A DNA stretch of 64,000 nt from Variovorax sp. 54 (GCF_002754375.1 NZ_PEFF01000001.1:4233501-4297500), one strand, 5' to 3'. Shown: positions 17,539 through 26,437, counted from the stretch's first letter. The notes: generated by a model not told the origin, from the letters alone. Numbers and translations: made by a program.

Positions 17539-18678
17539 TCAGGGCTGCTCGGCCGCAAAGGTCCGCGCCGGCAGCGACAGCAGCACACGCACCAGGTCCG
17601 ACTGGCGGTTCACGTCGGCCTTGAGCATCACCTGCGCGACCTGGGTGCGCACCGTGGCCAGCGCCTTGCCGCTGCGCTGGGCGATTTCCTTGATGTTGCT
17701 TCCGCCCGCGAGCTGCGCCGCCACGCGTGATTCGGCAGGCGTGAGCTTGAAGCACTCCGCAAGGATGAACGGGTCGAGCCCCTGCGCGCGTTGCGCGGGA
17801 CCGTGCAGGATGACCAGCGCGCGGGCGCCGAGGCCGAAGGCGCCCATGGCCTTGTCGGGCCGCACGGCGCTCACGAACGCCAGCCACGGTTCGCCCGAGA
17901 CGCCTTTCAGTGCCACCACGCCGCGCCGCAGCGACGGCGGTGCTTCGGTGTCGGACAGTTGCAGCGCGTAGATCGCTTCGGTCAGCGCCTCGTTCTCCCC
18001 CTTGCCCAGGCCCGCCAGGAAGCCGCCGCGCTCCGCGACCACCTGGCCTTCGCGCAGCAGCTTGGCCGCCGCAGCGTTGCGATGGCGGATGCCACGCGTT
18101 TCGTCGACCAGCAGCATGGGGTAGCCGAACTGGTTGAGCAGTTCGCGCGCCATGCCGAGTTCGGCGTAGGCCTCGCGCACATGCACGAGGTTGTGCATGG
18201 CCTCGGCGAAATGGAAGCGGAACTGCTCGAAGACCTTCATCTCGCCGCTGTGCAGCGGGTGGCTGCCATGGCCGCGCATCATGGCCAGCAGGAACACGAC
18301 CTCGTCGTTGTCGATGAGCACGGTGCCCGAGGCGTACCGGCCGCCGTGGGGAATGAGAAAGTCTTGATAGAACGGGTCGTGCGCCACGTAGCGGTCGTCG
18401 AAGTGCTCGTGGCAGTGCAGCCATTGGCCTTGCGGTGTGGCCAGCGCCATGCCGACGCGCGGATCGAGGGCGTTGTACTGCCGGAAGTAGTCCAGCGCGG
18501 TCTGCGGCGTGGAGCGGCCCCCGTGCACGCTGAACATCAGGTGGCCGCGCCGCTTGTCGACGCCCATGATCTGGATGGTCCACAGGTCGAGGTAGCGCGC
18601 CACGTGGGCCAGGGTGGTCGACCAGTGGGCCCGTCCGCTCGCGGCGGCATAGATCTCGGAAACCAGCGAATCGATCAC
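17539..18678 (-). CDS. LuxR-type transcriptional regulator (paralogue 2)
   Basis: A 379-residue regulator, paralogous over its whole length to 16369-17520 (shared FYQDFLIPHGGRY, HCHEHFD.RYVA and a PAS-like YPMLLVDETRGIRHRN). The HTH is FKLTPAESRVAAQLAGGSNI then KEIAQRSGKALATVRTQVAQ. The start is decided by the ribosome-binding site: AGGGAGG lies five bases before the GTG at 18676-18678. The longer TTG reading (18696) would place the Shine-Dalgarno inside the coding region. The chosen N-terminus (MIDSLVSEIYAAASGR) also matches the paralogue's MLSDALISDLYAAAAGR. Confidence 0.87.
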   Translation of the reverse strand: MIDSLVSEIYAAASGRAHWSTTLAHVARYLDLWTIQIMGVDKRRGHLMFSVHGGRSTPQTALDYFRQYNALDPRVGMALATPQGQWLHCHEHFDDRYVAHDPFYQDFLIPHGGRYASGTVLIDNDEVVFLLAMMRGHGSHPLHSGEMKVFEQFRFHFAEAMHNLVHVREAYAELGMARELLNQFGYPMLLVDETRGIRHRNAAAAKLLREGQVVAERGGFLAGLGKGENEALTEAIYALQLSDTEAPPSLRRGVVALKGVSGEPWLAFVSAVRPDKAMGAFGLGARALVILHGPAQRAQGLDPFILAECFKLTPAESRVAAQLAGGSNIKEIAQRSGKALATVRTQVAQVMLKADVNRQSDLVRVLLSLPARTFAAEQP

Positions 18679-18812
18679 GTCATCCTCCCTGTGCAAGCCT
18701 GCAAGGGATGGAATCCGAAAGGCGCGGGTCCGTCATCCCATGAACCCGGGACGTGCGATCTGTGTCGGATCGTGCCGGGGCGCCTGCGTCGCGCAGCGCC
18801 AGCGGCATGGTC

Positions 18813-18855
18813 GGCGTGCCGGGCACGCCGCGCATCATGCAAACGGATGATGCGC
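18813..18855. terminator. Two adjacent hairpins between lipoprotein and luxR genes
   Basis: A perfect 8-bp stem (GGCGTGCC / GGCACGCC, 18813-18829) directly abuts a perfect 9-bp stem (GCGCATCAT / ATGATGCGC, 18830-18855, 8-nt loop). Both lie about 40 bp downstream of the minus-strand lipoprotein gene and upstream of the luxR pair. There is no T-run, so an intrinsic terminator is plausible but unproven; the second dyad could equally be an operator. Confidence 0.35.
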
Positions 18856-18895
18856 CCGCGTTGCGGTCTCCGCTAGCGTTTGCGCCGCCGGGGGC

Positions 18896-19300
18896 TCAGC
18901 CCTTCACCAGCTCCGCGCAGACCGCCGGGTTCCAGTGGAAGCTGCGTGCCTTGTAGTCGGTGTCGAAGATCACCTTGTAGCGGCAGCTCGTGGCGCCGCC
19001 GCCCGAGCGGAAGTGGAAGACGTAGTCCCACTCGCGCACGGCCGCCATGCCTTCGTCGAAGTGCGGGCGGCCGATGAGGGCGTAGAGCTGGTCCTTGGTG
19101 GCGCCGGGGCCGATGGCGCGCAGGTTCTCGCGGTTCGGAAAGCTGCCTTCGGTCTGCCAGGCCTGCTGCTGGTCGGCACCGGGCCAGACGAGTTCGGTGG
19201 CCTTGCCGTCGCTGTCGATGCCGCGGCTCACGTACGAGGTGCAGCCGGTGAGCGTCAGCACGGTCAACAGCGTGGCGATGGGGAAGAAGGTGCGGGTCAT
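18896..19300 (-). CDS. BamE/SmpA-OmlA domain lipoprotein
   Basis: A 134-residue lipoprotein with signal MTRTFFPIATLLTVL and lipobox LTGC at residues 17-20. The mature part contains a BamE-like (SmpA/OmlA) fold signature, GATKDQLYALIGRPHFDEG followed by REWDYVFHF. The Cys pair in TSCRYKVIF and AVCAEL may form a disulphide. The BamE family helps beta-barrel insertion, but this shorter copy lies directly downstream of a trimeric autotransporter gene (53-bp gap). It may serve that adhesin, as helper lipoproteins do for some trimeric autotransporters; this is inferred from context only. Confidence 0.8.
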   Translation of the reverse strand: MTRTFFPIATLLTVLTLTGCTSYVSRGIDSDGKATELVWPGADQQQAWQTEGSFPNRENLRAIGPGATKDQLYALIGRPHFDEGMAAVREWDYVFHFRSGGGATSCRYKVIFDTDYKARSFHWNPAVCAELVKG

Positions 19301-19353
19301 GAGAGAAGAAGTCCTGTGGCCTGGATCGATGGCGGTTCTGTGGCTCATGCAAC

Positions 19354-20823
19354 TCACCACTGGAAGCCCGCACCAGCCGAGACGCCGACGTTGCCGCGCG
19401 AGTTGGCCGAACCGGTGAACTTCATCACCCACTTGCCGTTGTCCGAGATGCTCGAGAAGCCCAGCGCGACGGCGCTCTGGCCTTCGTAGCCGGCCACGCC
19501 GGCCGCGAGCATGTTCTTGCCCGGCATGTAGGCCTGCGGCATGCCCGCCATGGCCATCGCACCGGCCGTGCCGGCGTTGGCGTCGCGCTGGTTCAGACGG
19601 ATCGCGTCGCGCCATTGCGCACTCTGTGCGTTCAGCTGGTTGACGTTGACCGCATCCGTGCCGGCCACGCCGGGCGCCACGTTGGACACGGTGGTGCCGT
19701 TCGGCGCCTGCCCGTTGCCCAGCACGATCTGGTTGTGGTTCACGCTGCCGTCCACGTTGGTGACGTAGTTGACCGCGCCGGACTGCACCGCCTGCAGCTG
19801 CCGCACATTGACCGCGTCGGTCGCCTGCGTGCCGCCCGCGACGTTGCTGATCTGCCGTTCGCCGCCCGCGCTGCCGACCGAGACCGCACCCTGCGTCGAG
19901 CCCACGGCGATGTTCGAGAAGCGTTCCTTCTGGCCGCTCATGCCTGCACGGTCGGCGACAGCGCCGGCGCCCAGCGCCACGCCGTTGACGGTGCTGGCGG
20001 TCGCGCCGGTGCCGATCGCTACGGCTGACGCCGCCGACGCCGTGCTCTGGCGACCCATCGCTACGGCCGATTCGGCGTTCGCGGTGGCGCGGTCGCCCAC
20101 GGCAACGGAGCTGTCGGCCAGTGCCTGCGTGTTCGCGCCCAGCGCGGCGGCGTTGATGCCGTCGGCAATCGCCTTGTCGCCGGCCGCGAGGCTGCTCTTC
20201 TTGCGCGCCTGCGTGTTGGCGCCGAGCGCGGTGGAATTGATGTCGCTCGCGGTGGCGCGGTCGCCTGCCGCGAGGCTGCTGGTGGCCACCGCGGTGGTGT
20301 TGGCGCCGATGGCCGTGGCGTTGGTGCCGAAGGCTTGGGCCACGTTGCCGACGGCCGTGCTGCTGACGCCCGCGGCCACGGTGGTGGAGCCGATGGCGGT
20401 GGCGTAGGTTTCGGTCGCGCGCGCGTCGGAGCCCGCGGCCACGCTGCCGAAGCCGGTGGCCTTGGCAGACGTGCCGCCGAGCAGCAGGGCCTCGCCGCCG
20501 AGGTTGCCGCTCACCATGCCCTGCAAGGCCGCGGCATCGGGGCCGCCGTTCACGGGGTCGGTCGGCACGCCGGTGATGAGCGCGAAGCCGCCGCTGCCGT
20601 TGGGCACCTGGCAGGCCCACGTGGGACCGGCGCCGCCCGAGCTGCATACCGCGCCCGAGCCGGTCGTGTAGCTGGCGCCGCCCAGGCTCACATCGGCCCA
20701 GGCCGCCGGACCTGCGAGGCCGGCGGCCACTGCGAGCACGGCGCCCGCGATGCCCCTGGTTTTCTTCTTGTTGACGCGTGCGACGCGCGCACCGCCCCCC
20801 ACGTGCTGGATGACGTGTTCCAT
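19354..20823 (-). CDS. Trimeric autotransporter adhesin (YadA-like)
   Basis: A 489-residue surface adhesin. The long signal sequence (MEHVIQHVGGGARVARVNKK, hydrophobic GIAGAVLAVAAGLAG, cleavage at AWA-D) is extended as in autotransporters. The head has repeated YadA-type ~14-residue units of the pattern A.G..A.A (ATAIGANTTAVATSSLAAGD and similar) from about residue 120 to 280. A neck/stalk has ISNVAGGTQATDAVNVRQL, repeated as VSNVAPGVAGTDAVNVNQL. The last ~90 residues are the YadA membrane anchor, ending GVSAGAGFQW with C-terminal Trp. GGGAG-like spacing before the ATG supports the start. It forms trimers on the cell surface for attachment. Confidence 0.92.
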   Translation of the reverse strand: MEHVIQHVGGGARVARVNKKKTRGIAGAVLAVAAGLAGPAAWADVSLGGASYTTGSGAVCSSGGAGPTWACQVPNGSGGFALITGVPTDPVNGGPDAAALQGMVSGNLGGEALLLGGTSAKATGFGSVAAGSDARATETYATAIGSTTVAAGVSSTAVGNVAQAFGTNATAIGANTTAVATSSLAAGDRATASDINSTALGANTQARKKSSLAAGDKAIADGINAAALGANTQALADSSVAVGDRATANAESAVAMGRQSTASAASAVAIGTGATASTVNGVALGAGAVADRAGMSGQKERFSNIAVGSTQGAVSVGSAGGERQISNVAGGTQATDAVNVRQLQAVQSGAVNYVTNVDGSVNHNQIVLGNGQAPNGTTVSNVAPGVAGTDAVNVNQLNAQSAQWRDAIRLNQRDANAGTAGAMAMAGMPQAYMPGKNMLAAGVAGYEGQSAVALGFSSISDNGKWVMKFTGSANSRGNVGVSAGAGFQW

Positions 20824-20923
20824 GGTTCTCTGCTCCCTGATGAACGAACGCGCCGCGAGCGGCGCACCTGATGTGTGACGCTGCGACTGTATGAATCGGA
20901 GGGCGCGAGAACCTAGGACCTAA

Positions 20924-20940
20924 TTCACAATTAATGTGAA
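20924..20940. promoter_or_regulatory. Inverted repeat in adhesin/AhpD divergent region
   Basis: TTCACA and TGTGAA (6-bp arms, 5-bp AT-only spacer) lie between the divergent adhesin and AhpD-like genes. They sit in an AT-rich patch that also holds a CCTAGG palindrome. This could be an operator or part of the promoter; the binding protein is unknown. Confidence 0.3.
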
Positions 20941-20998
20941 CGACCCGCAAGCAATTGTTGCTTCCGCACAGGCATTCACACTTCCCTCAGGAGATCGC

Positions 20999-21391
20999 AT
21001 GAAACCCCAGCCCATCGAGCACGCCGCCGCTTCCGACGAGGTCCGCGCGGTGTTCGACGACATCAAGGCGTCGCGCCACGTGCCCGACGTCAACAACTTC
21101 TGGAAGTACCTGGCCAACGACCCGGCCACGCTGAAGCGCACCTGGGCCAGCCTCAAGGAGGTGATGGCACCGGGCGCGCTCGACCCGGTGGTGAAGGAAA
21201 TGATCTACCTCGCGGTGAGCGTCACCAACAACTGCGGCTACTGCATCGCGAGCCACCACGCGGGCGCGGAAAAGGCCGGCATGACGCCGGCCATGTTCGC
21301 CGAGCTGATGGCCGTGGTCGGCATGGCGAACGAGACCAATCGGCTGGTCAACGGCTATCGCGTGCCGATCGATCCAGCGTTCGACAAATAA
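20999..21391 (+). CDS. Carboxymuconolactone decarboxylase/AhpD-like protein
   Basis: A 130-residue protein of the AhpD/CMD superfamily. The redox motif is NNCGYCIASHHAGAEKAG: CxxC followed by a His, as in alkylhydroperoxidase-type members that act in peroxide reduction with a thiol partner. CMD decarboxylases lack the CxxC, so AhpD-like redox activity is favoured. The start at 20999 has AGGAGA nearby; the longer reading from a GTG at 20936 is disfavoured. It is divergent from the adhesin and its stop is 6 bp from the putA stop. Confidence 0.88.
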   Translation: MKPQPIEHAAASDEVRAVFDDIKASRHVPDVNNFWKYLANDPATLKRTWASLKEVMAPGALDPVVKEMIYLAVSVTNNCGYCIASHHAGAEKAGMTPAMFAELMAVVGMANETNRLVNGYRVPIDPAFDK

Positions 21392-21397
21392 GCCCCT

Positions 21398-24300
21398 TCA
21401 CCCGATCGTCATCAGGCTCGCGTTCCCGCCCGCCGCGGCGGTGTTGACGCTCAGCGCGCGCTCCAGCACCAGGCTTTCGAGCGGGATGCCGGTGTCGCCG
21501 GGCGCGAAGCCGCGCACGCCGACGATGGGGCCGGGCCGCGCCGCCACCTGTTGCAACACGGTGGCGAGGTGGCCTGCGTCGCCGTGGTGCAGCACGGCAT
21601 CGAACACCACGGTGGGCGCGCGCCAGTCGTTGGCGAGCACGACCGCGTGGCGCGCCTCGTCGGGCAGCGCAGCCAGCAGTGCGTGTGCGCCGGGCGCATC
21701 GGCGGGCCAGATGGCGGTGCTGCCGACCGAGAGCACCGCCGCGAGTTGCACGAGCCGGTCGGCTTCCGCATCGGCAAGGCACAGCACGGCCTCGCGCGGC
21801 TGCAGCGTGTAGACGTTGCGCTCGCCGGTCGGGCCGGCCAGCGTGCGCGCGCAGCCCACGGGCGCGAGGCCGGCGAAGCGGCGGCACTGCGCGGCGAGTG
21901 CGTCGCGGCCTGTGTCGCGCGCCCAGCCTTCGAGTGCCGCGAGGCCGCTGGCAGGTGCAACGGGTGGGTCTTCGGCCACGGCGCGCACGAGCACATCGTC
22001 GGGCCGTGCCGACAGCAGGCGCGCCATGTACAGCGGCCCGCCGGCCTTCGGCCCCGTGCCCGACAGCCCCTCGCCGCCGAAAGGCTGCACGCCCACCACC
22101 GCGCCGACCATGTTGCGGTTCACGTAGACATTGCCGGCCTGCGCCTGCGCCACCACCTGCGCGATGGTCTCGTCGATGCGCGTGTGCACGCCCAGCGTGA
22201 GGCCGTAGCCGCTGCCGTTGATCTGGCCGATGAGCGCGCCGAGGTCGCGGCGGCGGTAGCGCAGCAGGTGCAGCACGGGGCCGAACACCTCGCGCTGCAG
22301 CTCGCCCAGGTGCTCGAGTTCGACCAGCGTGGGCAGCACGAAGGTGCCGTGGCGCATGTCGTGGCCGAACTCGCGGCCCTGGCGGAACACGCGGCGTCCG
22401 CGCCCGCGCATGCCGGCGATGTGGCGCTCGATGCCGTCGCGCGCCTCGTCGTCGATGACGGGGCCCACGTCGACGGCGAGCCGCGCGGGGTTGCCGATGC
22501 AGCTCTCGGCCATCGCGCCTTGCAGCATCGCGACGAGGCGGTCGGCCGCTTCTTCCTGCACGCACAGCACGCGCAGCGCCGAGCAGCGCTGGCCGGCGCT
22601 GTCGAAGGCCGAGGCCATCACGTCGGCCACCACCTGCTCCACGAGTGCGGACGAGTCGACGATCATCGCGTTCTGTCCGCCGGTCTCGGCGATCAAGGGC
22701 ACCGGCGCACCCTGCGCACCGAGGCGCATCGACAGCGTCTTCTGCAGCAGGCGCGCGACCTCGGTCGAGCCCGTGAACATCACGCCCTGCACGCGCGCGT
22801 CGCCGACCAGCGCGGCGCCGACGGTTTCGCCGCGGCCCGGCAGCAGCTGCACCGCCGCGCGCGGCACGCCGGCCTCCCACAGCACGCGCACCGCTTCGGC
22901 GGCGACCAGCGGCGTCTGCTCGGCCGGCTTGGCCAGTACCGGGTTGCCGGCCGCGAGCGCGGCGGCCACCTGGCCGGTGAAGATCGCGAGCGGAAAGTTC
23001 CACGGGCTGATGCACACCACCGGCCCGAGCGGGCGGTGCGTGGCGTTGGCGAAGTCGGTGCGCGCCTGCGCCGCGTAGTAGCGCAGGAAGTCGACCGCTT
23101 CGCGCACCTCGGCGATGGCGTTGGCGCCGCTCTTGCCGGCCTCGCGCATCAACAGGCCGAGCAGGCGCGGCTGCTGCGCTTCGAGCGATGCGGCGGCGCG
23201 GTCGAGGGCCGCGGCGCGATCGGCGGGCGGTGTGGCAGCCCATGCGGCAGCGATGCCTTCGGCCTGTGCGATGGCCGAGGCCACGTCGCCCGGCACCGCG
23301 TCCTGCACCTGCCCGACGAGGTCGCGGCGGTCGGCGGGGTTGCGCACGTCGGCCCAGGTGCGGGCGGCTTCGTCTTCGGCGCGTGGCGCAGCGAGCATCG
23401 GCGTGGCGCGCCAGGGTTCTGTCGCGCTGGCCTGCAATGTGGCGGCGAGCGCATGCAGCGTGTTTTCGCTCGCGAGGTCGAGGCCTTGCGAGTTGGCGCG
23501 CTGCGCACCGTAGAGCGCGGCCGGCAGCGGAATGGCCGCGTGCGGCAGGCCCATCGCGCCTTCCTCTGCAGCCATGCGTTCGACCGTCGCGACCGGGTCT
23601 TCCACCAGCGTGTCGAGCGGAATCGACGCATCGGCGATGCGGTTCACGAACGAGGTGTTCGCGCCGTTCTCCAGCAGCCGCCGCACCAGGTAGGCCAGCA
23701 GCGTCTCGTGCGTGCCCACCGGCGCGTAGATGCGGCAGGGCCGGCCGAGCGGGCCCACCACCTGCTCGTACAGCGGCTCGCCCATGCCGTGCAGGCATTG
23801 AAATTCGTACTGACCCGGCGTGTAGCGCGACGGGTCGGCCATCGTGTAGATCGCGGCCAGCGTGTGGGCGTTGTGCGTGGCGAACTGCGGGTACACCGCA
23901 TCGGGCGCGTCGAGCAGGCGGCGCGCGCACGCGAGGTACGACACGTCGGTGTAGGCCTTGCGCGTGTAGACCGGGTAGCCCGCCAGGCCGTCGAGCTGCG
24001 CGCGCTTGATCTCGCTGTCCCAGTAGGCGCCCTTCACGAGGCGCACCATGAGCCGGTGGCCGCTGCGGCGCGCGAGGTCGATCACCCAGTCGATCACGAA
24101 GGGGCAGCGCTTCTGGTAACCCTGCACCACGAAGCCGATGCCCTGCCAGCCTGCCAGCGCGGGCTCGAAGCACAGGCGCTCCAGCAGGTCGAGCGAGAGC
24201 TCGAGCCGGTCGGCTTCTTCGGCGTCGATGTTCAGGCCGATGTCGTAATGCAGCGCCAGCAACGCCAGGTCGCGCAGCACCGGGTACAGCTCGGCCATCA

Positions 24301-25138
24301 CGCGCGTGTACTGCGCGCGGCTGTAGCGTGGGTGCAGCGCCGACAGCTTGATCGAGATGCCCGGCCCGCCGTACACGCCGCGCCCGTTCGAGGCACGGCC
24401 GATGGCGTGGATCGCGCCTTCGTACGCGGCGCGGTAGCGGCGCGCGTCGTCGGCCGTGAGCGCGGCCTCGCCGAGCATGTCGTACGAATAGCGAAAGCCC
24501 TGCGCCTCGAGCGTGCGCGCATGCGCCAGCGCCTGGCCGATGGTTTCGCCGGTGACGAACTGCTCGCCCATCATGCGCATCGCCATGTCGACGCCCTTGC
24601 GGATCAGCGGCTCGCCGCCCTTGCCGATCAGCCGTGTGAGCGTGGCCGACAGGCCCGTCTCGCTGTGCGTGGCCACCAGCTTGCCCGTGAGCAGCAGGCC
24701 CCAGGTCGCGGCGTTGACGAACACCGACGGGCTGCGGCCCGCGTGCGCCTGCCACTGGCCCTGCGCGATCTTGTCGCGGATGAGCGCGTCGCGCGTGTCG
24801 GCATCGGGAATGCGCAGCAGCGCCTCGGCCAGGCACATCAGCGCCACGCCTTCCTGCGACGAGAGCGCGTACTCCTGCAGCAGGCCCTGCACGAGGCCGG
24901 AGCGACCGCCGCCGTTCTTGCGTTGGCGCAGCTGGTGAGCGATGCGATGGGCGAGGGCGTGGGCTTCGGCGGCCTGGGCGGCGGGCAGCCGGGCCTGGTC
25001 GAGCAGCGGCTGCAGCGCCTCGGCTTCGGGCGGCCGGCAGGCGGCGGTGATGCGGGTGCGCAGCGCGGACGGCGCGGCGGGGCCGTCCGCGAAAGTGGCG
25101 AAACGCGAGGGCAGGGGGGCGGGATCGTTGGCGCTCAT
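21398..25138 (-). CDS. putA: Bifunctional proline dehydrogenase / P5C dehydrogenase
   Basis: Oxidises proline to glutamate in two channelled steps at the inner membrane face. This 1246-residue PutA has a FAD-dependent PRODH barrel (about residues 90-480) with YGGPGISIKLSALHPRY and LVKGAYWDSEIK. An aldehyde dehydrogenase domain follows (about 570-1010) with Glu818 (ETGGQNAMIV) and catalytic Cys852 (GQRCSALR), 34 residues apart as in the family. A ~200-residue C-terminal domain completes it. There is no N-terminal ribbon-helix-helix, so unlike E. coli PutA it should not repress its own promoter. Control may come from the divergent XRE-cupin regulator. No strong Shine-Dalgarno precedes the ATG. 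Confidence 0.95.
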   Translation of the reverse strand: MSANDPAPLPSRFATFADGPAAPSALRTRITAACRPPEAEALQPLLDQARLPAAQAAEAHALAHRIAHQLRQRKNGGGRSGLVQGLLQEYALSSQEGVALMCLAEALLRIPDADTRDALIRDKIAQGQWQAHAGRSPSVFVNAATWGLLLTGKLVATHSETGLSATLTRLIGKGGEPLIRKGVDMAMRMMGEQFVTGETIGQALAHARTLEAQGFRYSYDMLGEAALTADDARRYRAAYEGAIHAIGRASNGRGVYGGPGISIKLSALHPRYSRAQYTRVMAELYPVLRDLALLALHYDIGLNIDAEEADRLELSLDLLERLCFEPALAGWQGIGFVVQGYQKRCPFVIDWVIDLARRSGHRLMVRLVKGAYWDSEIKRAQLDGLAGYPVYTRKAYTDVSYLACARRLLDAPDAVYPQFATHNAHTLAAIYTMADPSRYTPGQYEFQCLHGMGEPLYEQVVGPLGRPCRIYAPVGTHETLLAYLVRRLLENGANTSFVNRIADASIPLDTLVEDPVATVERMAAEEGAMGLPHAAIPLPAALYGAQRANSQGLDLASENTLHALAATLQASATEPWRATPMLAAPRAEDEAARTWADVRNPADRRDLVGQVQDAVPGDVASAIAQAEGIAAAWAATPPADRAAALDRAAASLEAQQPRLLGLLMREAGKSGANAIAEVREAVDFLRYYAAQARTDFANATHRPLGPVVCISPWNFPLAIFTGQVAAALAAGNPVLAKPAEQTPLVAAEAVRVLWEAGVPRAAVQLLPGRGETVGAALVGDARVQGVMFTGSTEVARLLQKTLSMRLGAQGAPVPLIAETGGQNAMIVDSSALVEQVVADVMASAFDSAGQRCSALRVLCVQEEAADRLVAMLQGAMAESCIGNPARLAVDVGPVIDDEARDGIERHIAGMRGRGRRVFRQGREFGHDMRHGTFVLPTLVELEHLGELQREVFGPVLHLLRYRRRDLGALIGQINGSGYGLTLGVHTRIDETIAQVVAQAQAGNVYVNRNMVGAVVGVQPFGGEGLSGTGPKAGGPLYMARLLSARPDDVLVRAVAEDPPVAPASGLAALEGWARDTGRDALAAQCRRFAGLAPVGCARTLAGPTGERNVYTLQPREAVLCLADAEADRLVQLAAVLSVGSTAIWPADAPGAHALLAALPDEARHAVVLANDWRAPTVVFDAVLHHGDAGHLATVLQQVAARPGPIVGVRGFAPGDTGIPLESLVLERALSVNTAAAGGNASLMTIG

Positions 25139-25260
25139 GGTGCGTCAGTGGTGGTGATGTGTTGGATGATTTCAGCGATTGGCATGAATATTTCTCCAAA
25201 GAACAGTCACTTCGACGAACAAGTCTCCGATAGCCGCGACGACACGCTTTCATCCAGGGG

Positions 25261-25298
25261 TTGACCGGATTTCTATTTAATTGGATATTTCATCTAAT
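25261..25298 (+). promoter_or_regulatory. Promoter and operator of the XRE-cupin gene
   Basis: TTGACC (25261-25266), a 17-bp spacer and GATATT (25284-25289) make a sigma70-type promoter. Transcription would begin within a few bases of the ATG at 25299, so the mRNA may be leaderless; indeed no Shine-Dalgarno is present. An imperfect dyad ATTGGAT-N5-ATCTAAT (25280-25298) covers the -10 and ends at the start codon, a natural site for autorepression. Confidence 0.5.
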
Positions 25299-25901
25299 AT
25301 GAAAGAAGAATCCGCTTCGACCCCCAGCCTCAACGATCGCATCGCCCAGCGCGTGCGCGCACTGCGCGCCGCACGCGATCTCTCGCTCGATACCTTGGCC
25401 ACGCACTGCGGCGTCAGCCGCTCGATGATCTCTCTGATCGAGCGCGGCGAGAGCAGTCCGACGGCCGTGCTGCTCGAAAAACTCGCGACCGGCCTCGGCG
25501 TGCCGCTGGCCTCGCTGTTCGAGCCCGACGCGCCCACGGCCAGCCCGGTGTCGCGCCGTGCCGACCAGCTCGAATGGCGCGATCCGCATTCGGGCTACCT
25601 GCGCCGCAACGTCTCGGCCGGCGGCGACGCCTCGCCGATCCAGATCGTCGAGGTGCTGTTTCCGCCCGGCGCGCGCGTGGCCTACGAAACCGGCGCGCGC
25701 GAGCCGCGCATCCACCAGCAGGTGTGGGTGCTCGAAGGCTGCATCGAACTCGCGGTGGGCGATCAGCAGTACCGGCTCGACGCCGGCGACTGCCTGGCGC
25801 TCGTGCTCGACCAGCCCACGAGTTACTACAACCCCACCCGCGAGACGGCGCGCTACGCGGTCGTCATCACCAGCGCGCCATCCCACTCCAACCGGAAATG
25901 A
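25299..25901 (+). CDS. XRE-family regulator with cupin domain
   Basis: A 200-residue regulator. The N-terminal XRE helix-turn-helix (about residues 12-68) reads IAQRVRALRAARDLSLDTLA, then CGVSRSMISLIERGESSPTA. The C-terminal cupin (about 100-190) has QIVEVLFPPGARVAYETG, HQQVWVLEGCIELAVG and LDAGDCLALVLDQP. Proteins of this build sense a small molecule in the cupin barrel. It is divergent from putA and coupled to a GNAT acetyltransferase, so it may control proline use, acetyltransferase expression, or both. An alternative TTG start at 25281 would lie inside the promoter. Confidence 0.9.
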   Translation: MKEESASTPSLNDRIAQRVRALRAARDLSLDTLATHCGVSRSMISLIERGESSPTAVLLEKLATGLGVPLASLFEPDAPTASPVSRRADQLEWRDPHSGYLRRNVSAGGDASPIQIVEVLFPPGARVAYETGAREPRIHQQVWVLEGCIELAVGDQQYRLDAGDCLALVLDQPTSYYNPTRETARYAVVITSAPSHSNRK

Positions 25902-26437
25902 CCATGACTGCTGCCACCACCACCCCGCGCCTGCGCGCCCTGTCGACCGTCAGCGAGGCCGAGCTGAACGCGCTGGCCGACGTGCTCATCGACTGCGTCG
26001 AAGGCGGCGCCTCGGTGAGCTTCATGCAGCCGCTCACGCCCGAGCGCGCACGGGCCTTCTGGCGCCACGTGGCCGACGGCGTGGCGCGCGGCGAGCGCGA
26101 GCTGCTCGTGGCCGAGGACGACGAAGGCATCGTCGGCACCGTGCAGCTGGTGCTGGCCCAGCCCGAGAACCAGCCGCACCGCGGCGAGGTCGCGAAGATG
26201 CTGGTGCACCGCCGCGCACGCCGGCTCGGACTGGGCGCGCTGCTGATGAAGGGCGCCGAACAGCGCGCGCGCGACCACGGCAAGACCTTGCTGGTGCTCG
26301 ACACCTCCAGCCCCGAGGCCGAGCGGCTGTACACCCGCTGCGGCTGGCAGCGCGTGGGCACGATCCCCGGCTACGCGCTGCTGCCCGACGGCACGCCGTG
26401 CGGCACCACCTACTTCTACCGCGCGCTCGGCGACTGA
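25898..26437 (+). CDS. GNAT-family N-acetyltransferase
   Basis: A 179-residue acetyl-CoA-dependent acetyltransferase. The GNAT core is seen at EVAKMLVHRRARRLGLGALL (motif A, with RRLGLG as the CoA pyrophosphate loop), KTLLVLDTSSPEAERLYTRC (motif B) and the C-terminal GWQRVGTIPGYALLPDG. Substrate unknown. The ATG overlaps the stop of the XRE-cupin gene by 4 bp; a second in-frame ATG two codons on (25904), behind GGAAA, is an alternative start. Coupling to the regulator suggests a detoxification or amine-acetylation unit. Confidence 0.9.
   Translation: MTMTAATTTPRLRALSTVSEAELNALADVLIDCVEGGASVSFMQPLTPERARAFWRHVADGVARGERELLVAEDDEGIVGTVQLVLAQPENQPHRGEVAKMLVHRRARRLGLGALLMKGAEQRARDHGKTLLVLDTSSPEAERLYTRCGWQRVGTIPGYALLPDGTPCGTTYFYRALGD

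Noticed and set aside
21551..25264. Plus-strand open frame of 1237 codons
   Set aside because: Antisense of putA with low-complexity translation; PutA motifs on the minus strand are unambiguous.
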